NCBI RefSeq assembly: GCF_000013225.1
Contig: NC_007776.1
Coordinates: forward strand, 763,277-827,276
Direction of reading: 5' to 3'
DNA from: Synechococcus sp. JA-2-3B'a(2-13)
GTDB taxonomy: Bacteria; Cyanobacteriota; Cyanobacteriia; Thermostichales; Thermostichaceae
DNA length: 64,000 bases
This document shows, piece after piece, positions 8,904 to 17,780 of the stretch. Within the stretch, counting starts at the first letter, position 1. Each line of letters starts with the position of its first letter. Below the pieces are notes generated by a model that ran no database searches, had not been told where the DNA came from, and saw nothing but the letters and a program-made list of their open reading frames with translations. A program made the translations under genes and the position numbers.

Positions 8904-10286
8904 ATGAGCTTCGATTTTGACTTGATCATCATCGGTGCCGGCGTCGGCGGTCACGGCGCTGCTTTGCATGCTGTCGAATCCGGCCTGAAAACCGCCATCG
9001 TCGAAGGTGCAGAAATGGGCGGCACCTGCATCAACCGCGGCTGCATCCCCTCCAAGGCTCTGCTGGCCGCCTCAGGACGCCTGCGGGAACTGCAACATAG
9101 CTCTGGGCTGGGCATCCAAGTGGGATCCCTTCAGGTGAACCGAGAGGCTATTGCCAATCATGCTGCCCAAGTGGTGGAGAAGATCCGCGCCGACATGACT
9201 CGCTCGCTGGAGAAGCTGGGGGTAACAATCCTGAGAGGGCGAGGCAAGTTGGTGGCACCCCAGCAGGTGGAAGTCCAGGAAGAGAAGGGATCCCACACCT
9301 ACACGGCACAGGATGTCATTCTCGCGACGGGCTCCCGCCCCTTTGTGCCCCCCGGCATCGAGGTGGATGGGCGGACGGTGTTTACCAGCGACGAGGCGGT
9401 GCGGCTGGAGTGGATCCCGGAGCGGCTGGCCATTATCGGCAGCGGCTACATCGGCCAGGAGTTTGCCGACATCTACACCGCCCTGGGATCCCAGGTAATC
9501 CTCATCGAAGCCCTAGAGACCCTGATGCCGGCTTTCGACCCAGACATTGCCCGCCTGGCCCAGCGAGTGCTGATCAAGCCCCGCTCCATTCAAACCTTTG
9601 TGGGCGTGCTGGCTCGGCAGGTGATCCCCGGCCAGCCGGTGACCATTCACCTGTCCAACGGGGAGACGCTGCAAGTAGATGGCTGCCTGGTGGCTGCCGG
9701 TCGGATCCCGGTCTCAGAGGGGCTGGGCTTGGCCGAGTTGGGCATCGACACCGGCAAACGGGGGTTTATTCCTGTCGATAGCCGCATGGCCACCGATTTG
9801 CCTCACCTCTGGGCTATTGGGGATGTGACCGGCAAAATGATGTTGGCTCACGCGGCGGCAGCCCAGGGGAGAGTGGCCGTGGAAAACATCTGTGGCCGTA
9901 CCGCCTACATGGACTACCTCAGCATCCCGGCAGCGGTGTTCACTCACCCGGAAATGGGTTTTGTAGGGCTGACCGAGCCTCAGGCCAAGGAAGAAGGCTA
10001 CAGCGTGGGCACAGTGCGAACCTACTTTGGCGGCAACTCCAAGGCCATTGCTTCGGGAGAGACAGAGGGCATGGTCAAGCTGGTCTTTGACAAGAGCACC
10101 GGCCTACTGCTGGGATCCCATATCTTCGGGCCCCATGCGGCGGATTTGATCCACGAGGCGGCTCAGGCCATTGCTCGCCGGGCCACGGTGCGAGAACTGG
10201 CCGGCTTGGTGCACGTTCACCCCACCTTGGCAGAGACGCTGGAGGAAGCCTACAAGCGGGCAACTCACGCTCTGGCAGGGGCTTAG
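8904..10286 (+). CDS. lpdA: Dihydrolipoyl dehydrogenase (E3)
   Basis: 460 residues from the ATG at 8904, which gives the usual cyanobacterial start MSFDFDLIIIGAGVGG. An upstream in-frame ATG at 8877 has a GAGAG element before it and would add nine residues. FAD-binding GAGVGG is followed by the redox-active disulfide GGTCINRGCIPSKAL, a NAD-binding GSGYIGQEFADIY and the C-terminal dimer segment with HVHPTLAETLEEAYK, which includes the catalytic His-Glu pair. It reoxidises lipoamide in pyruvate dehydrogenase and the glycine cleavage system. It is monocistronic, or reads into the following methyltransferase gene. Confidence 0.95.
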   Translation: MSFDFDLIIIGAGVGGHGAALHAVESGLKTAIVEGAEMGGTCINRGCIPSKALLAASGRLRELQHSSGLGIQVGSLQVNREAIANHAAQVVEKIRADMTRSLEKLGVTILRGRGKLVAPQQVEVQEEKGSHTYTAQDVILATGSRPFVPPGIEVDGRTVFTSDEAVRLEWIPERLAIIGSGYIGQEFADIYTALGSQVILIEALETLMPAFDPDIARLAQRVLIKPRSIQTFVGVLARQVIPGQPVTIHLSNGETLQVDGCLVAAGRIPVSEGLGLAELGIDTGKRGFIPVDSRMATDLPHLWAIGDVTGKMMLAHAAAAQGRVAVENICGRTAYMDYLSIPAAVFTHPEMGFVGLTEPQAKEEGYSVGTVRTYFGGNSKAIASGETEGMVKLVFDKSTGLLLGSHIFGPHAADLIHEAAQAIARRATVRELAGLVHVHPTLAETLEEAYKRATHALAGA

Positions 10287-10367
10287 CAACGGTTGGGAAG
10301 ATCTCCCCGCTCAAAACCTCAAGAAAACCGTAGGATGGGGGGGAACGCGTGGGAGGAAGTGCTTTTG

Positions 10368-11663
10368 GTGAGCGAAGCCGAGATTACCCGGGCGGTGCAG
10401 GCCCAGTACGAGACGTTCCCCTACCCTCCTATTCCTTACGACCGGCCCTTTGAGGGCTTCTCCAGTCTGGGCAGCTATACCTTGGCGCAGTACGCCCGCA
10501 CCCGTAGGCTGCAAGAGCCCACAGGATCCAGGTTTTTGGTGGCCGGGTGTGGCACCGGCTGGGAAGTGCATGGCATTGCCGCCAGCAACCCCGGCTATGG
10601 TTCGGTGGTCGGGATCGACATCAGCCGCCCGGCCCTAGAGATTGCCCAAAAGCGAATTAAGCACCACGGCCTACGCAACTGCTCCGTGCAGTACGGGGAT
10701 CTGCTGGATCCCTCTACTTGGCCCGAAGGCAGCTTCGACATGATCAGCTCCTACGGCGTGATTCACCACACTGCAGATCCGGTGAAGGCTTTGAGCAATC
10801 TGGCATCGCGGTTGGCTCCCGATGGGGTGATGGCGCTGATGCTCTACAACCGTTCAGGCCGTTGGCATCTGTACCGCATTCGGCGAGCCTTGGAGTTGTT
10901 GGGCATCACCCCACCTGCAACCCCAGAAAAGATCGAATTTGTGCGGCAACTGCTGAAGGGAGCCAGCCCCAATTCCCTTTTGGCCAAGCACGCCAAGGCT
11001 CACCAAGAATACTATGGACAAGATGAAAACATTGTCGATAATTTCTTCCATGCCAATGATATTCCTTTCGACATCGGCGAGATTCCCGACTTGCTTGCCC
11101 AAGCCGGGCTGGAGTTTATCGATGTAGCCCCCTACTTGGACTATTGGAATGCCAGGCCGTTGATTGCCGCCACCCACCCGGAGTTCCATCGCCGCTACGA
11201 GGCCCTTGCTCGCATCGACCAACTGCGGGTCATGGAGTATCTGGAGCCTCTGTATCACACGCAAAATCTCTTCTGGTGTTGCCATCAAGGGAAAAAGGTG
11301 GACCACTGGGATCCCTTTACAGTCGAATTTTTTAAGAGCTCCCGCTGGCAACTCAACCCCTTGTTCGTCCGCTATGGCAGCGTGCGCTACTGGGATCAAA
11401 AAATCCCCTTTTCAGATCTGTTGGGCAAGCTGGATCCGGCCCAGATCCTGACCCAGAAGATGGATATTTTCTGGCCCGTCGCCCGCATCCCGGGCAAGAT
11501 GATGGCCTCTACCCGCTACCAGGTGGTGGAGCTGCTGCTGCCCCTGGCCAATCAAGCCCGTTCTGGCGCTGAGATCCTGGCTGCCCATGAAGAGAGAGCC
11601 GACCACCTTCTCAACCTATTTCGACAGTGGGAAGCAGACCGGTTAGTCCTGCGGGTTGCCTAG
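10368..11663 (+). CDS. Class I SAM-dependent methyltransferase with extra C-terminal domain
   Basis: 431 residues from GTG at 10368, preceded by GGGAGGA. An ATG at 10335 would add 11 residues. The GTG is preferred because the paralogue at 50808-52109 starts at the same relative place. A conserved N-terminal block (YETFPYPPIPYD...TLAQYARTR) precedes the Rossmann fold with motif I VAGCGTGWEVHG, the acidic GIDIS and FDMISSYGVIHHTADP. After about residue 215 is a long non-Rossmann region of unknown role, shared with the paralogue. The substrate is unknown. Confidence 0.85.
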   Translation: MSEAEITRAVQAQYETFPYPPIPYDRPFEGFSSLGSYTLAQYARTRRLQEPTGSRFLVAGCGTGWEVHGIAASNPGYGSVVGIDISRPALEIAQKRIKHHGLRNCSVQYGDLLDPSTWPEGSFDMISSYGVIHHTADPVKALSNLASRLAPDGVMALMLYNRSGRWHLYRIRRALELLGITPPATPEKIEFVRQLLKGASPNSLLAKHAKAHQEYYGQDENIVDNFFHANDIPFDIGEIPDLLAQAGLEFIDVAPYLDYWNARPLIAATHPEFHRRYEALARIDQLRVMEYLEPLYHTQNLFWCCHQGKKVDHWDPFTVEFFKSSRWQLNPLFVRYGSVRYWDQKIPFSDLLGKLDPAQILTQKMDIFWPVARIPGKMMASTRYQVVELLLPLANQARSGAEILAAHEERADHLLNLFRQWEADRLVLRVA

Positions 11664-11760
11664 CTTCTGGTTATTCCAAACAGTCCAAATCACCAGGGTC
11701 AAAGTCTGTTCCATGCTAAGGTTGTATCATGCATGACCGAGGACGGTGCTTCTCCCCAGG

Positions 11761-11787
11761 CATGTTTGCGCCGGCGGTGCGGAGCAC
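11761..11787 (-). repeat. Copy of short dispersed repeat containing GTGCTCCGCACCGC
   Basis: On the minus strand this 27-base stretch begins GTGCTCCGCACCGC and matches the copy at 52708-52734 at 23 of 27 positions by eye. The core GGTGC-GGA-GCACC can form a small hairpin. This copy is intergenic, between the methyltransferase gene and the small membrane protein gene. Confidence 0.5.
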
Positions 11788-11896
11788 CTCTACTGGGACA
11801 TCTTCGCCACAGCTTTCCCTGTGAATAGAGCTGGCAGATCTGGATCCCGATCAACATCCCTGACAACCCCAACGCCAGAGCTGGTAGGAGGCAAGG

Positions 11897-12034
11897 ATGG
11901 CTGACTACAATCGCGGCATTATGAAGTTCAAGGGGGCAGATAGCCCAATTGTCGTTTTGATCTCGGCAGGGATTGTGGCCGGTGTGGTTTCGGCCCTGAT
12001 CTGGTGGGCTTTGCACTTTGCTTACGCAGCTTGA
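11897..12034 (+). CDS. 45-residue single-pass membrane protein, unrecognised
   Basis: A short open frame with a strong ribosome site (TAGGAGG, six bases before ATG). The first 18 residues are polar and charged (MADYNRGIMKFKGADSP). A single hydrophobic helix follows (VVLISAGIVAGVVSALIWW), ending HFAYAA. The size and layout match the low-molecular-weight subunits of photosynthetic or NDH complexes, but I do not recognise the sequence and assign no function. Its end overlaps the TTG upstream start of mutY by 17 bases. The strong ribosome site and clear membrane helix support a real gene. Confidence 0.7.
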   Translation: MADYNRGIMKFKGADSPIVVLISAGIVAGVVSALIWWALHFAYAA

Positions 12035-13205
12035 GTCTCAGCCCATATCAGAAGCCGAGGTCAGTTTTTCCTACATTGCCAGCCTTCCGAGCAAAGGAGG
12101 GGAGTGGGACGAGGCTTTCTTGCAACGCTTGCGGCAGTCTCTTCAGCGTTGGTACCGTGAACACGGGCGGGATCTGCCCTGGCGCCGCACCCGGGATCCT
12201 TACGCCATTTGGGTTTCGGAAGTGATGTTACAGCAAACCCAGGTGGCAACAGTTATCCCCTACTTTCAGCGCTGGATGCAAACCCTGCCCGGGATCCCAG
12301 CATTGGCGGCAGCCCCCCAGCAGCAGGTGCTGAAACTGTGGGAGGGCCTAGGCTACTACCGGCGGGCCCTGAACTTGCACAAAGCTGCCCAAATTTTGAT
12401 GCGGGAACGGAACGGCGAGTTCCCCAGGGATTTGGAGCAGGTGTTGGCTCTGCCGGGGATCGGGCGCACCACGGCTGGCGGCATTCTCAGCGCTGCCTTC
12501 GATCAGCCTTTGCCCATTTTGGATGGCAACGTCAAGCGGGTGCTGGCTCGCTTGGTGGCTTTGCAGCAGCCTCCGTCCCAGTGTCTGCCCCTGTTGTGGC
12601 AGCTTTCCCAGCAATTGTTGGATCCTGTGCAGCCGCGGGCTTTTAACCAAGCCCTGATGGATTTGGGGGCTACCGTCTGTCGTCCCAAAAAGCCTCACTG
12701 TGGCCGGTGCCCTTGGCAAGCGGATTGCAGCGCCTACAATCGAGGTCAACACCAACAATTGCCTATGTCTGCACCCCGTGCCTCCCGTCCTCACAAGCAA
12801 ATCGCGGTTGCCATTGTTCTGCGGGGGAAAGAAATCCTTATCGATCGACGACTGGAAAGCTCAATGCTCAGCGGGCTGTGGGAGTTTCCCGGAGGCAAAA
12901 TCGAGCCGGGAGAAACGGCTGCCGAGTGTGTAGTACGGGAGGTAAAAGAAGAAATCGGCATCGATATCGAGGTGGTCGCGCCGCTAGCCACCGTCGAACA
13001 TGTCTATACCCATTTCACCGTTACTCTTATTGCTTTTATCTGCCGCTACCTGGGCGGAGAAGCCCAAGCCCTGCAATGTAGTGAGGTGCGCTGGGTCAGC
13101 CCGGCGGAGCTGTCGGAATTTCCCTTCCCAGGGGCCAATCAAAAGTTGTTTCCCCACTTGCATGCTTGGCTGGCGGAGCATGGGAACACCTTTGAACACA
13201 CCTAA
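12018..13205 (+). CDS. mutY: A/G-specific adenine DNA glycosylase
   Basis: 395 residues from a TTG at 12018. A second TTG at 12120, with GAGG upstream, would give 361 residues, avoid the overlap and match MutY N-termini more closely. VMLQQTQVATV carries the region of the catalytic Glu. ALPGIGRTTAGGI is the helix-hairpin-helix, and ILDGNVKRVLARL has the catalytic Asp. Four cysteines (CRPKKPHCGRCPWQADC) ligate a 4Fe-4S cluster. The C-terminal third is a NUDIX-like domain (FPGGKIEPGETAAECVVREV) that recognises 8-oxoguanine. MutY removes adenine mispaired with 8-oxoG. The NUDIX box looks unusually complete (REVKEEIG), so hydrolase activity is conceivable. Confidence 0.93.
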   Translation: MLTQLESQPISEAEVSFSYIASLPSKGGEWDEAFLQRLRQSLQRWYREHGRDLPWRRTRDPYAIWVSEVMLQQTQVATVIPYFQRWMQTLPGIPALAAAPQQQVLKLWEGLGYYRRALNLHKAAQILMRERNGEFPRDLEQVLALPGIGRTTAGGILSAAFDQPLPILDGNVKRVLARLVALQQPPSQCLPLLWQLSQQLLDPVQPRAFNQALMDLGATVCRPKKPHCGRCPWQADCSAYNRGQHQQLPMSAPRASRPHKQIAVAIVLRGKEILIDRRLESSMLSGLWEFPGGKIEPGETAAECVVREVKEEIGIDIEVVAPLATVEHVYTHFTVTLIAFICRYLGGEAQALQCSEVRWVSPAELSEFPFPGANQKLFPHLHAWLAEHGNTFEHT

Positions 13206-13292
13206 TCTGCCAAATGGCTTGGGCCCCTCTGGAGCAGTTGCCCCAAGACATTCGATAGGATAGTAGGTGTCCTGCTGCCGTGAGCTACGGAT

Positions 13293-13568
13293 ATGCTTGT
13301 CACTCTGGAAAAAGCTGGGGAGATTCTGGCTAAGGGATCCCATACAGCCATCACAACCACAGATGGCAAGATCGCGCTGGTGCCCAAGGGAAAAGAAACC
13401 CTCAAACTGACGGCCAACGAAGCCATTAACCTAATGTTTTACGTCGTCCGCTCCGCTGAACCGGCAGAGACGGTGATGGCCCAACTGGAGGAGGCAGTTG
13501 CCAAAGCTCAAGCCCCCGATCCAGCCGAGGAACGGGCCAGAAAATATCGAGAACTTCGTGGCATCTAA
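13293..13568 (+). CDS. Small hypothetical protein, 91 residues
   Basis: Acidic, mostly helical at its C-terminus (MAQLEEAVAKAQAPDP...RARKYRELRG), with a short beta-rich N-terminus (TAITTTDGKIALVPKGKETL). No signal peptide or membrane segment is seen. It follows mutY on the same strand after 87 bases. No strong ribosome site is visible. I recognise no family. Coding is supported by low-complexity-free composition and codon use like its neighbours. Confidence 0.6.
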   Translation: MLVTLEKAGEILAKGSHTAITTTDGKIALVPKGKETLKLTANEAINLMFYVVRSAEPAETVMAQLEEAVAKAQAPDPAEERARKYRELRGI

Positions 13569-13631
13569 ACGGATGGGCACTCGTGCCGGTTGGATCCCTT
13601 CGCAAACTGGAGAGAGACCCCAAAACAAAGA

Positions 13632-13964
13632 TTAAAAGCAGGAGGAGCTAAGGGCGACGAACTTTCCATCGGTGGTCCACCCCAGCAACATTGGCTCCTG
13701 CGGTTGAATGGCCCGTCCGGTGAGAGCACAGCATTGGGCTTGGTGGGCCGTGGCCGGGAAGCTGGCCCGAATATCCTCAGGACTGAGGGTGGCAGCCCCT
13801 TGAGAGTGACGCAGGACATAACTCCAAAGAATTTCCCGTATGAGGGCCTGGTAACCCTGATTTCCGGCCAACGCCTTCAGTCGCTGCTTCAGCTCACGTT
13901 CCAGCCGAATGCTGGTCACTTCCATCTGGGTCGTGGGAATGGGGGAATTGGCGCGAATGGGCAT
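13632..13964 (-). CDS. Ribbon-helix-helix-like protein with C-terminal Cys cluster
   Basis: 110 residues, with GGGAGG upstream of ATG 13964. Residues about 14-50 (MEVTSIRLERELKQRLKALA...ALIREILWSYV) resemble a ribbon-helix-helix/CopG DNA-binding unit. The C-terminal part has a Cys pair (AQCCALTGRAIQPQEPM) and a final SSSCF that could hold zinc, a pattern seen in small cyanobacterial proteins. It may be a transcriptional regulator. No partner gene for a toxin-antitoxin unit is apparent; the neighbour at 13293 is convergent. Confidence 0.65.
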   Translation of the reverse strand: MPIRANSPIPTTQMEVTSIRLERELKQRLKALAGNQGYQALIREILWSYVLRHSQGAATLSPEDIRASFPATAHQAQCCALTGRAIQPQEPMLLGWTTDGKFVALSSSCF

Positions 13965-14117
13965 GCAGGGATCCTCCCTCGAAAAGCCTATACTACTCCT
14001 GTAGCATAGCTGGCTTACCGCCTGAGCGGGGATCCCGGCCTGGGTGAGATGGCTCAGGTCAAAATGGTTGCAAGCTGTGCAGTTCTGACCGCTAAGGCAA
14101 CGTCAGCACCTGAGTGT

Positions 14118-14840
14118 ATGGTTGAGTTGATCCCGCCCCGTCGCCGTGCCTTGGAGCATTTGCTGGCCCGCCTTGGATTCAGGGATCCGGCTTTGCTGGA
14201 ACAACTGCGTTGGGATCTGCTGGATCAGGCTCTGATTCACCCTTCTCTGGATGGCCGACGGAACAACGATCGGCTGGAGTTGTTGGGGGATTCTGTCCTG
14301 CGAATTTTGGTTACGGAATTCTTGTTTCAGTCCTATCCCCATCTGTCGGTGGGAGAGCTGACCGCGATTCGCTCCGACCTGACCAGCGATGCTTACCTGG
14401 CAGAACTGGCGGATCTGCACGGCTTGGATCGCTACCTCGAGGTGGGATCCAGCTCTCAAAACGACTTGGCCGGACGGGGTCGGCGGCTGGCGGATGCTTT
14501 CGAGGCTCTGCTTGGGGCTTTTTATCTCAGTTGGGGTATTTACACGCTGCCCAGGCTGCATCCCTGGCTGGATCCCTACTTACACCGACGAGTGGAGCAA
14601 TGGTTCCAAGACCCCACTCGGCGCAACCCCAAAGCAGCCTTGCAAGAACTGACCCAACGCCTTTGGGGTAGCCTGCCCGAATACCGCCTGGTGGCCGCCC
14701 AGGAGCATCCCCCTCATTTCACCATGGAAGTTTGGGGGCAAGGGCGGTGCTGGGGCCGCGGTGAAGGTCGCTCGAAAAAGGCTGCGGAAATGGCCGCCGC
14801 TGCTCAAGCCTACGAACACTTGCAGTCGGAGAAGACATGA
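14118..14840 (+). CDS. rnc: Ribonuclease III
   Basis: 240 residues from ATG 14118, the normal RNase III length. An in-frame ATG at 14049 adds 23 residues with no family resemblance. The signature DRLELLGDSVLRI gives the catalytic acidic residues, with a second acidic site in ADAFEALLGAFYL. The C-terminal double-stranded-RNA-binding domain (NPKAALQELTQRLWG ... GRSKKAAEMAAAAQAYEHL) is intact. The enzyme cleaves structured RNA, including rRNA precursors. The stop overlaps the next small membrane gene by four bases. Confidence 0.93.
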   Translation: MVELIPPRRRALEHLLARLGFRDPALLEQLRWDLLDQALIHPSLDGRRNNDRLELLGDSVLRILVTEFLFQSYPHLSVGELTAIRSDLTSDAYLAELADLHGLDRYLEVGSSSQNDLAGRGRRLADAFEALLGAFYLSWGIYTLPRLHPWLDPYLHRRVEQWFQDPTRRNPKAALQELTQRLWGSLPEYRLVAAQEHPPHFTMEVWGQGRCWGRGEGRSKKAAEMAAAAQAYEHLQSEKT

Positions 14841-15064
14841 GAGGCAACCACCGCTACGAGTTGGCCAGTTGGTTGTTTTTGCTGGGGAGCAGCCTGTTTG
14901 CGGCGAGCGAGGTGATGACCTTGGGTAGCGACCCCTCTCTGTGGGATCCCGCAGCTCCAACCCTTCTCAATCTCAAGGTTGTCCAAACCCTGCTGGGGAT
15001 AGGAGCCAGCCTCCTGTTCGTCGTAGGCAGTGCTCTGTTTATCCTCGATGCCCGTCACCGCTGA
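14837..15064 (+). CDS. Two-helix membrane protein, YrhK-like
   Basis: 75 residues. Two hydrophobic segments (about 10-28 and 48-68) flank a short loop, and GSSLFAASEV and VVGSALFILDARHR resemble the YrhK-like small membrane family. The ATG overlaps the rnc stop (ATGA), suggesting coupled translation. Function is unknown, and the coupling to rnc may reflect gene packing rather than shared work. It ends about 70 bases before the convergent exporter gene. Confidence 0.65.
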   Translation: MRGNHRYELASWLFLLGSSLFAASEVMTLGSDPSLWDPAAPTLLNLKVVQTLLGIGASLLFVVGSALFILDARHR

Positions 15065-15135
15065 GATGTGCACCCTACCCAAAACCACAGCAGCCCTTCT
15101 CCGAGAGCAACAGAGGCGAATAGATGAGAAGCTTG

Positions 15136-16392
15136 CTAATAAGGACTTCTTCCGGCTACGGGATCCGCAGGCGAGAGACTTTCTTCCTGTGGCAACTCTT
15201 CCGGCTCATTTGAAGAGCCATTCGGACCAGAGGAAAAAGATGGCTCTGGGTTGCTCGCGTCGGCAGAATCCATCCCCGGCAAAGCCAAAGAACCGGCAGC
15301 CTCGGTGGCCCGAGCATACAGCCTGGATCGAACCTCTGCCTCCTGCTTGGGCTTCAGATAAAGGTTCTCCAACAGCACCGCCATACCGGCCACCCACGGG
15401 GGGGCGATCACCGCCCCAACAATACCCAACAACTGGGTGCCCCCCAGCACCGCCAGCAACTGATACAAGGGCTTCACCCGCACCGAGGATCCCACCAACA
15501 GAGGATCCAACACATAGGTTTCCAGGTTTTGAACGGCAACGTATAGGATCAGCACCCACAAAAAAGTCCAGCCCCCCTGAACGATTGCCACCACCAAGGC
15601 GGGCAGGGATCCCAGTACCGGCCCAATGAAGGGGATAAGGTTGGTAAACCCAGCGATCACCCCCAGCGCCAGAGCAAACTCCGACAGGCCCAGAAAGCGA
15701 AGCGAGACGGTGATCATCACACCCAAAATGGCAGAGACCAGCACCCGCCCCTGGATGTAGCCCCCCATGCGCTGAGCCATCGGGTGTACCTGCTGAGCCA
15801 GCCGGTCATTCCAGGGATAAGGAAACAACTCCACCAAGCCCCGCACCAAGTCAGAGCCGCTCACCAGCATGTAGCCGGAAATGAAGAGGGTCAGCACCGT
15901 GGTTAGCAGACCGCCCAGCAAACCGCGGGTGAAGTCGAAAGACTGCACCAGCACCCGTTGTCCCGAGCGAACTGCCCAGCTCATCAACGACTGAGGATCG
16001 AGCAACTGGTTTAAGTAGTCCAGCGCCGCCGGATCCACCCCCGCCAGATCAGCAATCCAGGTGTCCACCAACAGTTGCAACTGCTCCAGATAGAAAGGCA
16101 GCCTCGTCAGCAACCGCTGGGTCTGAGTCGCCACCGTCGGGCCAATAAGCAGAGCCAAGCCGGCAATCCCGGCAATTAAGCTCAAATACACCAGCACAAC
16201 CCCCAGCCAGCGGGGGATGCGTAATCGCTCGGCCAGATCCACCAGGGGAGCCAGCGCTGCCGCCACCACCACCGCGATCATCACCGTCAGCACCAAGCTG
16301 CGCAGTTGCCACAGCAGCAACAACAGCATCCCTGTGGCCACCACCAGGGCTACAGAGGATACGGAGATGGTCAGTTGTCTTCGGCTCATCAC
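15136..16392 (-). CDS. AI-2E family transporter (UPF0118/PerM type)
   Basis: 418 residues with about eight hydrophobic segments. A large middle region falls between the third and fourth groups. The family core GLTNLIPFIGPVLGSLPALV appears here as GFTNLIPFIGPVLGSLP near residue 250. The protein starts with SVALVVATGMLLLLLWQL and ends with a Ser/Pro/Glu-rich cytoplasmic tail of about 50 residues (SADASNPEPSFSSGP...) that is longer than usual. Family members export small molecules or act as Na+/H+ antiporters; substrate cannot be assigned. It appears monocistronic. Confidence 0.88.
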   Translation of the reverse strand: MMSRRQLTISVSSVALVVATGMLLLLLWQLRSLVLTVMIAVVVAAALAPLVDLAERLRIPRWLGVVLVYLSLIAGIAGLALLIGPTVATQTQRLLTRLPFYLEQLQLLVDTWIADLAGVDPAALDYLNQLLDPQSLMSWAVRSGQRVLVQSFDFTRGLLGGLLTTVLTLFISGYMLVSGSDLVRGLVELFPYPWNDRLAQQVHPMAQRMGGYIQGRVLVSAILGVMITVSLRFLGLSEFALALGVIAGFTNLIPFIGPVLGSLPALVVAIVQGGWTFLWVLILYVAVQNLETYVLDPLLVGSSVRVKPLYQLLAVLGGTQLLGIVGAVIAPPWVAGMAVLLENLYLKPKQEAEVRSRLYARATEAAGSLALPGMDSADASNPEPSFSSGPNGSSNEPEELPQEESLSPADPVAGRSPY

Positions 16393-16548
16393 TTGGCTGG
16401 GTTCTCTTCAGGGGGCGTTCAAGCCCCCCCTAGGTAACAGATGGCTCTACCATCCTGGCCTGGCTTGGACGAACTTGCCAAATGCTCCTGGGCAAAGACC
16501 CCAAACCCAGCGCTTCAGATCTTCAGCAAAAACCCCGCCAGAGCTGAG

Positions 16549-17661
16549 CTACCGCAACAGTTCCCTCCGCACCGCTTCTACATATTCCAGCAGCCCCGGG
16601 GATCCCGTGCCGGAAGCCCGCCACAACATCAAAGCGCTACCCAAATCGGAAGCGGCACCAGCCCTATCCTCTCCCTGGTAAGCGCGCGCCATACCGCGGT
16701 GGTAGTAACCTTCAGCCCGCTGGGGCTGCACCTCGATAGCCCGGCTGAAATCCTGAACGGCCAAATTGAAGTCGCAGATGCTGGCCCACATCAGGCCGCG
16801 ATGGACATAGGCCTCGAAAAGATCGGCAGCACTTTGATTTTGCTTGGCCAGCTCAATCGCCAGATGCGACACATCAAACGCCGATTCCAGATGGCCTTGT
16901 TCGGCCCAGATGCGAGAGCGGATCAAGTGCAGTTGCGGGTTGTGATAGGCAATCCGATCCAGAGGAGACAAGGTTGCCAGAGCCTGCTCAGGTTCTTGCA
17001 AACGCTCGTGTTGGATTTTGGCCTTGAGCAAATAGGCTTCAGCCAGATAGGGATCCAAAGCAATAGCAATATCCAGATCCCGCAGAGCGGAGCGCATCAG
17101 GTAAGCAATGGCAGAAGCATGCTCCGGCTGCGGTAAAGCAGCAGGATCCTCCTGAGACTGACGCCAGAAGTATTGCGCCCGTTGCAGATAAAGCTGCGCA
17201 TTTCCCGGCTCCTGTTGGATGGACTGGGTTAGCAGCGCCAGCTCATTGGGAAGATCCGCCGGAGCAGAGGATTGAGAGAGAGTGGAATCCTGACGCCGAG
17301 GCCGTGCCGGCACGGCAAGGCTTGGGTTGGAACGGCCAACAACCCCCGCGGGCTGGGGATCTGCCTGTTGCGCAAGCCATTGATAGACCTGCTGCTGGTG
17401 AGCGAGAGATCGCTGCTCAAGCTGTTGTACCCGTTCTTGCAGTTGGGCTTGCCGCCTGAGCCAAGATTCAGAACCTGGTTCATCTTCAAACAAGGTCTGG
17501 GATGACGGCAGAGAGTGCTCCCAAGCTTGCAGAGAAACCTCAGTGGCCGCACTCCGCCCTTTCCGAGACGAGGCCAACCAGCCACATTCGCCGATCAAAA
17601 ACGGCAAGGACAGCAAACCCAACAAAGCCGAGCCGGAGAACAGAAGACTGGGCCTAAGCAT
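16549..17661 (-). CDS. Membrane-anchored TPR protein
   Basis: 370 residues from ATG 17661; a GTG three codons earlier is less likely. An N-terminal hydrophobic segment (LLFSGSALLGLLSLPFLIG) could be a signal anchor. A Gln-rich coiled-coil region follows (RRQAQLQERVQQLEQRSLAHQQQ, about 66-90). Tetratricopeptide-like repeats then run from about residue 160 to the end (e.g. ALRDLDIAIALDPYLAEAYL and DFSRAIEVQPQRAEGYYHRG). TPR modules bind partner proteins. It is probably an inner-membrane or periplasmic scaffold. The nearby OmpA gene is on the same strand. Confidence 0.8.
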   Translation of the reverse strand: MLRPSLLFSGSALLGLLSLPFLIGECGWLASSRKGRSAATEVSLQAWEHSLPSSQTLFEDEPGSESWLRRQAQLQERVQQLEQRSLAHQQQVYQWLAQQADPQPAGVVGRSNPSLAVPARPRRQDSTLSQSSAPADLPNELALLTQSIQQEPGNAQLYLQRAQYFWRQSQEDPAALPQPEHASAIAYLMRSALRDLDIAIALDPYLAEAYLLKAKIQHERLQEPEQALATLSPLDRIAYHNPQLHLIRSRIWAEQGHLESAFDVSHLAIELAKQNQSAADLFEAYVHRGLMWASICDFNLAVQDFSRAIEVQPQRAEGYYHRGMARAYQGEDRAGAASDLGSALMLWRASGTGSPGLLEYVEAVRRELLR

Positions 17662-17780
17662 GGATCCCACCCCTTGAAATAGCTTAGAAGTAAAGAGTTG
17701 CCTCTAAACTAGTTCGCCGCAGCCGCAGTGTCCAGAGTTTCGGCGATGCTTGCCCTGAGCCAAAACTCAGAAACTCTCCC

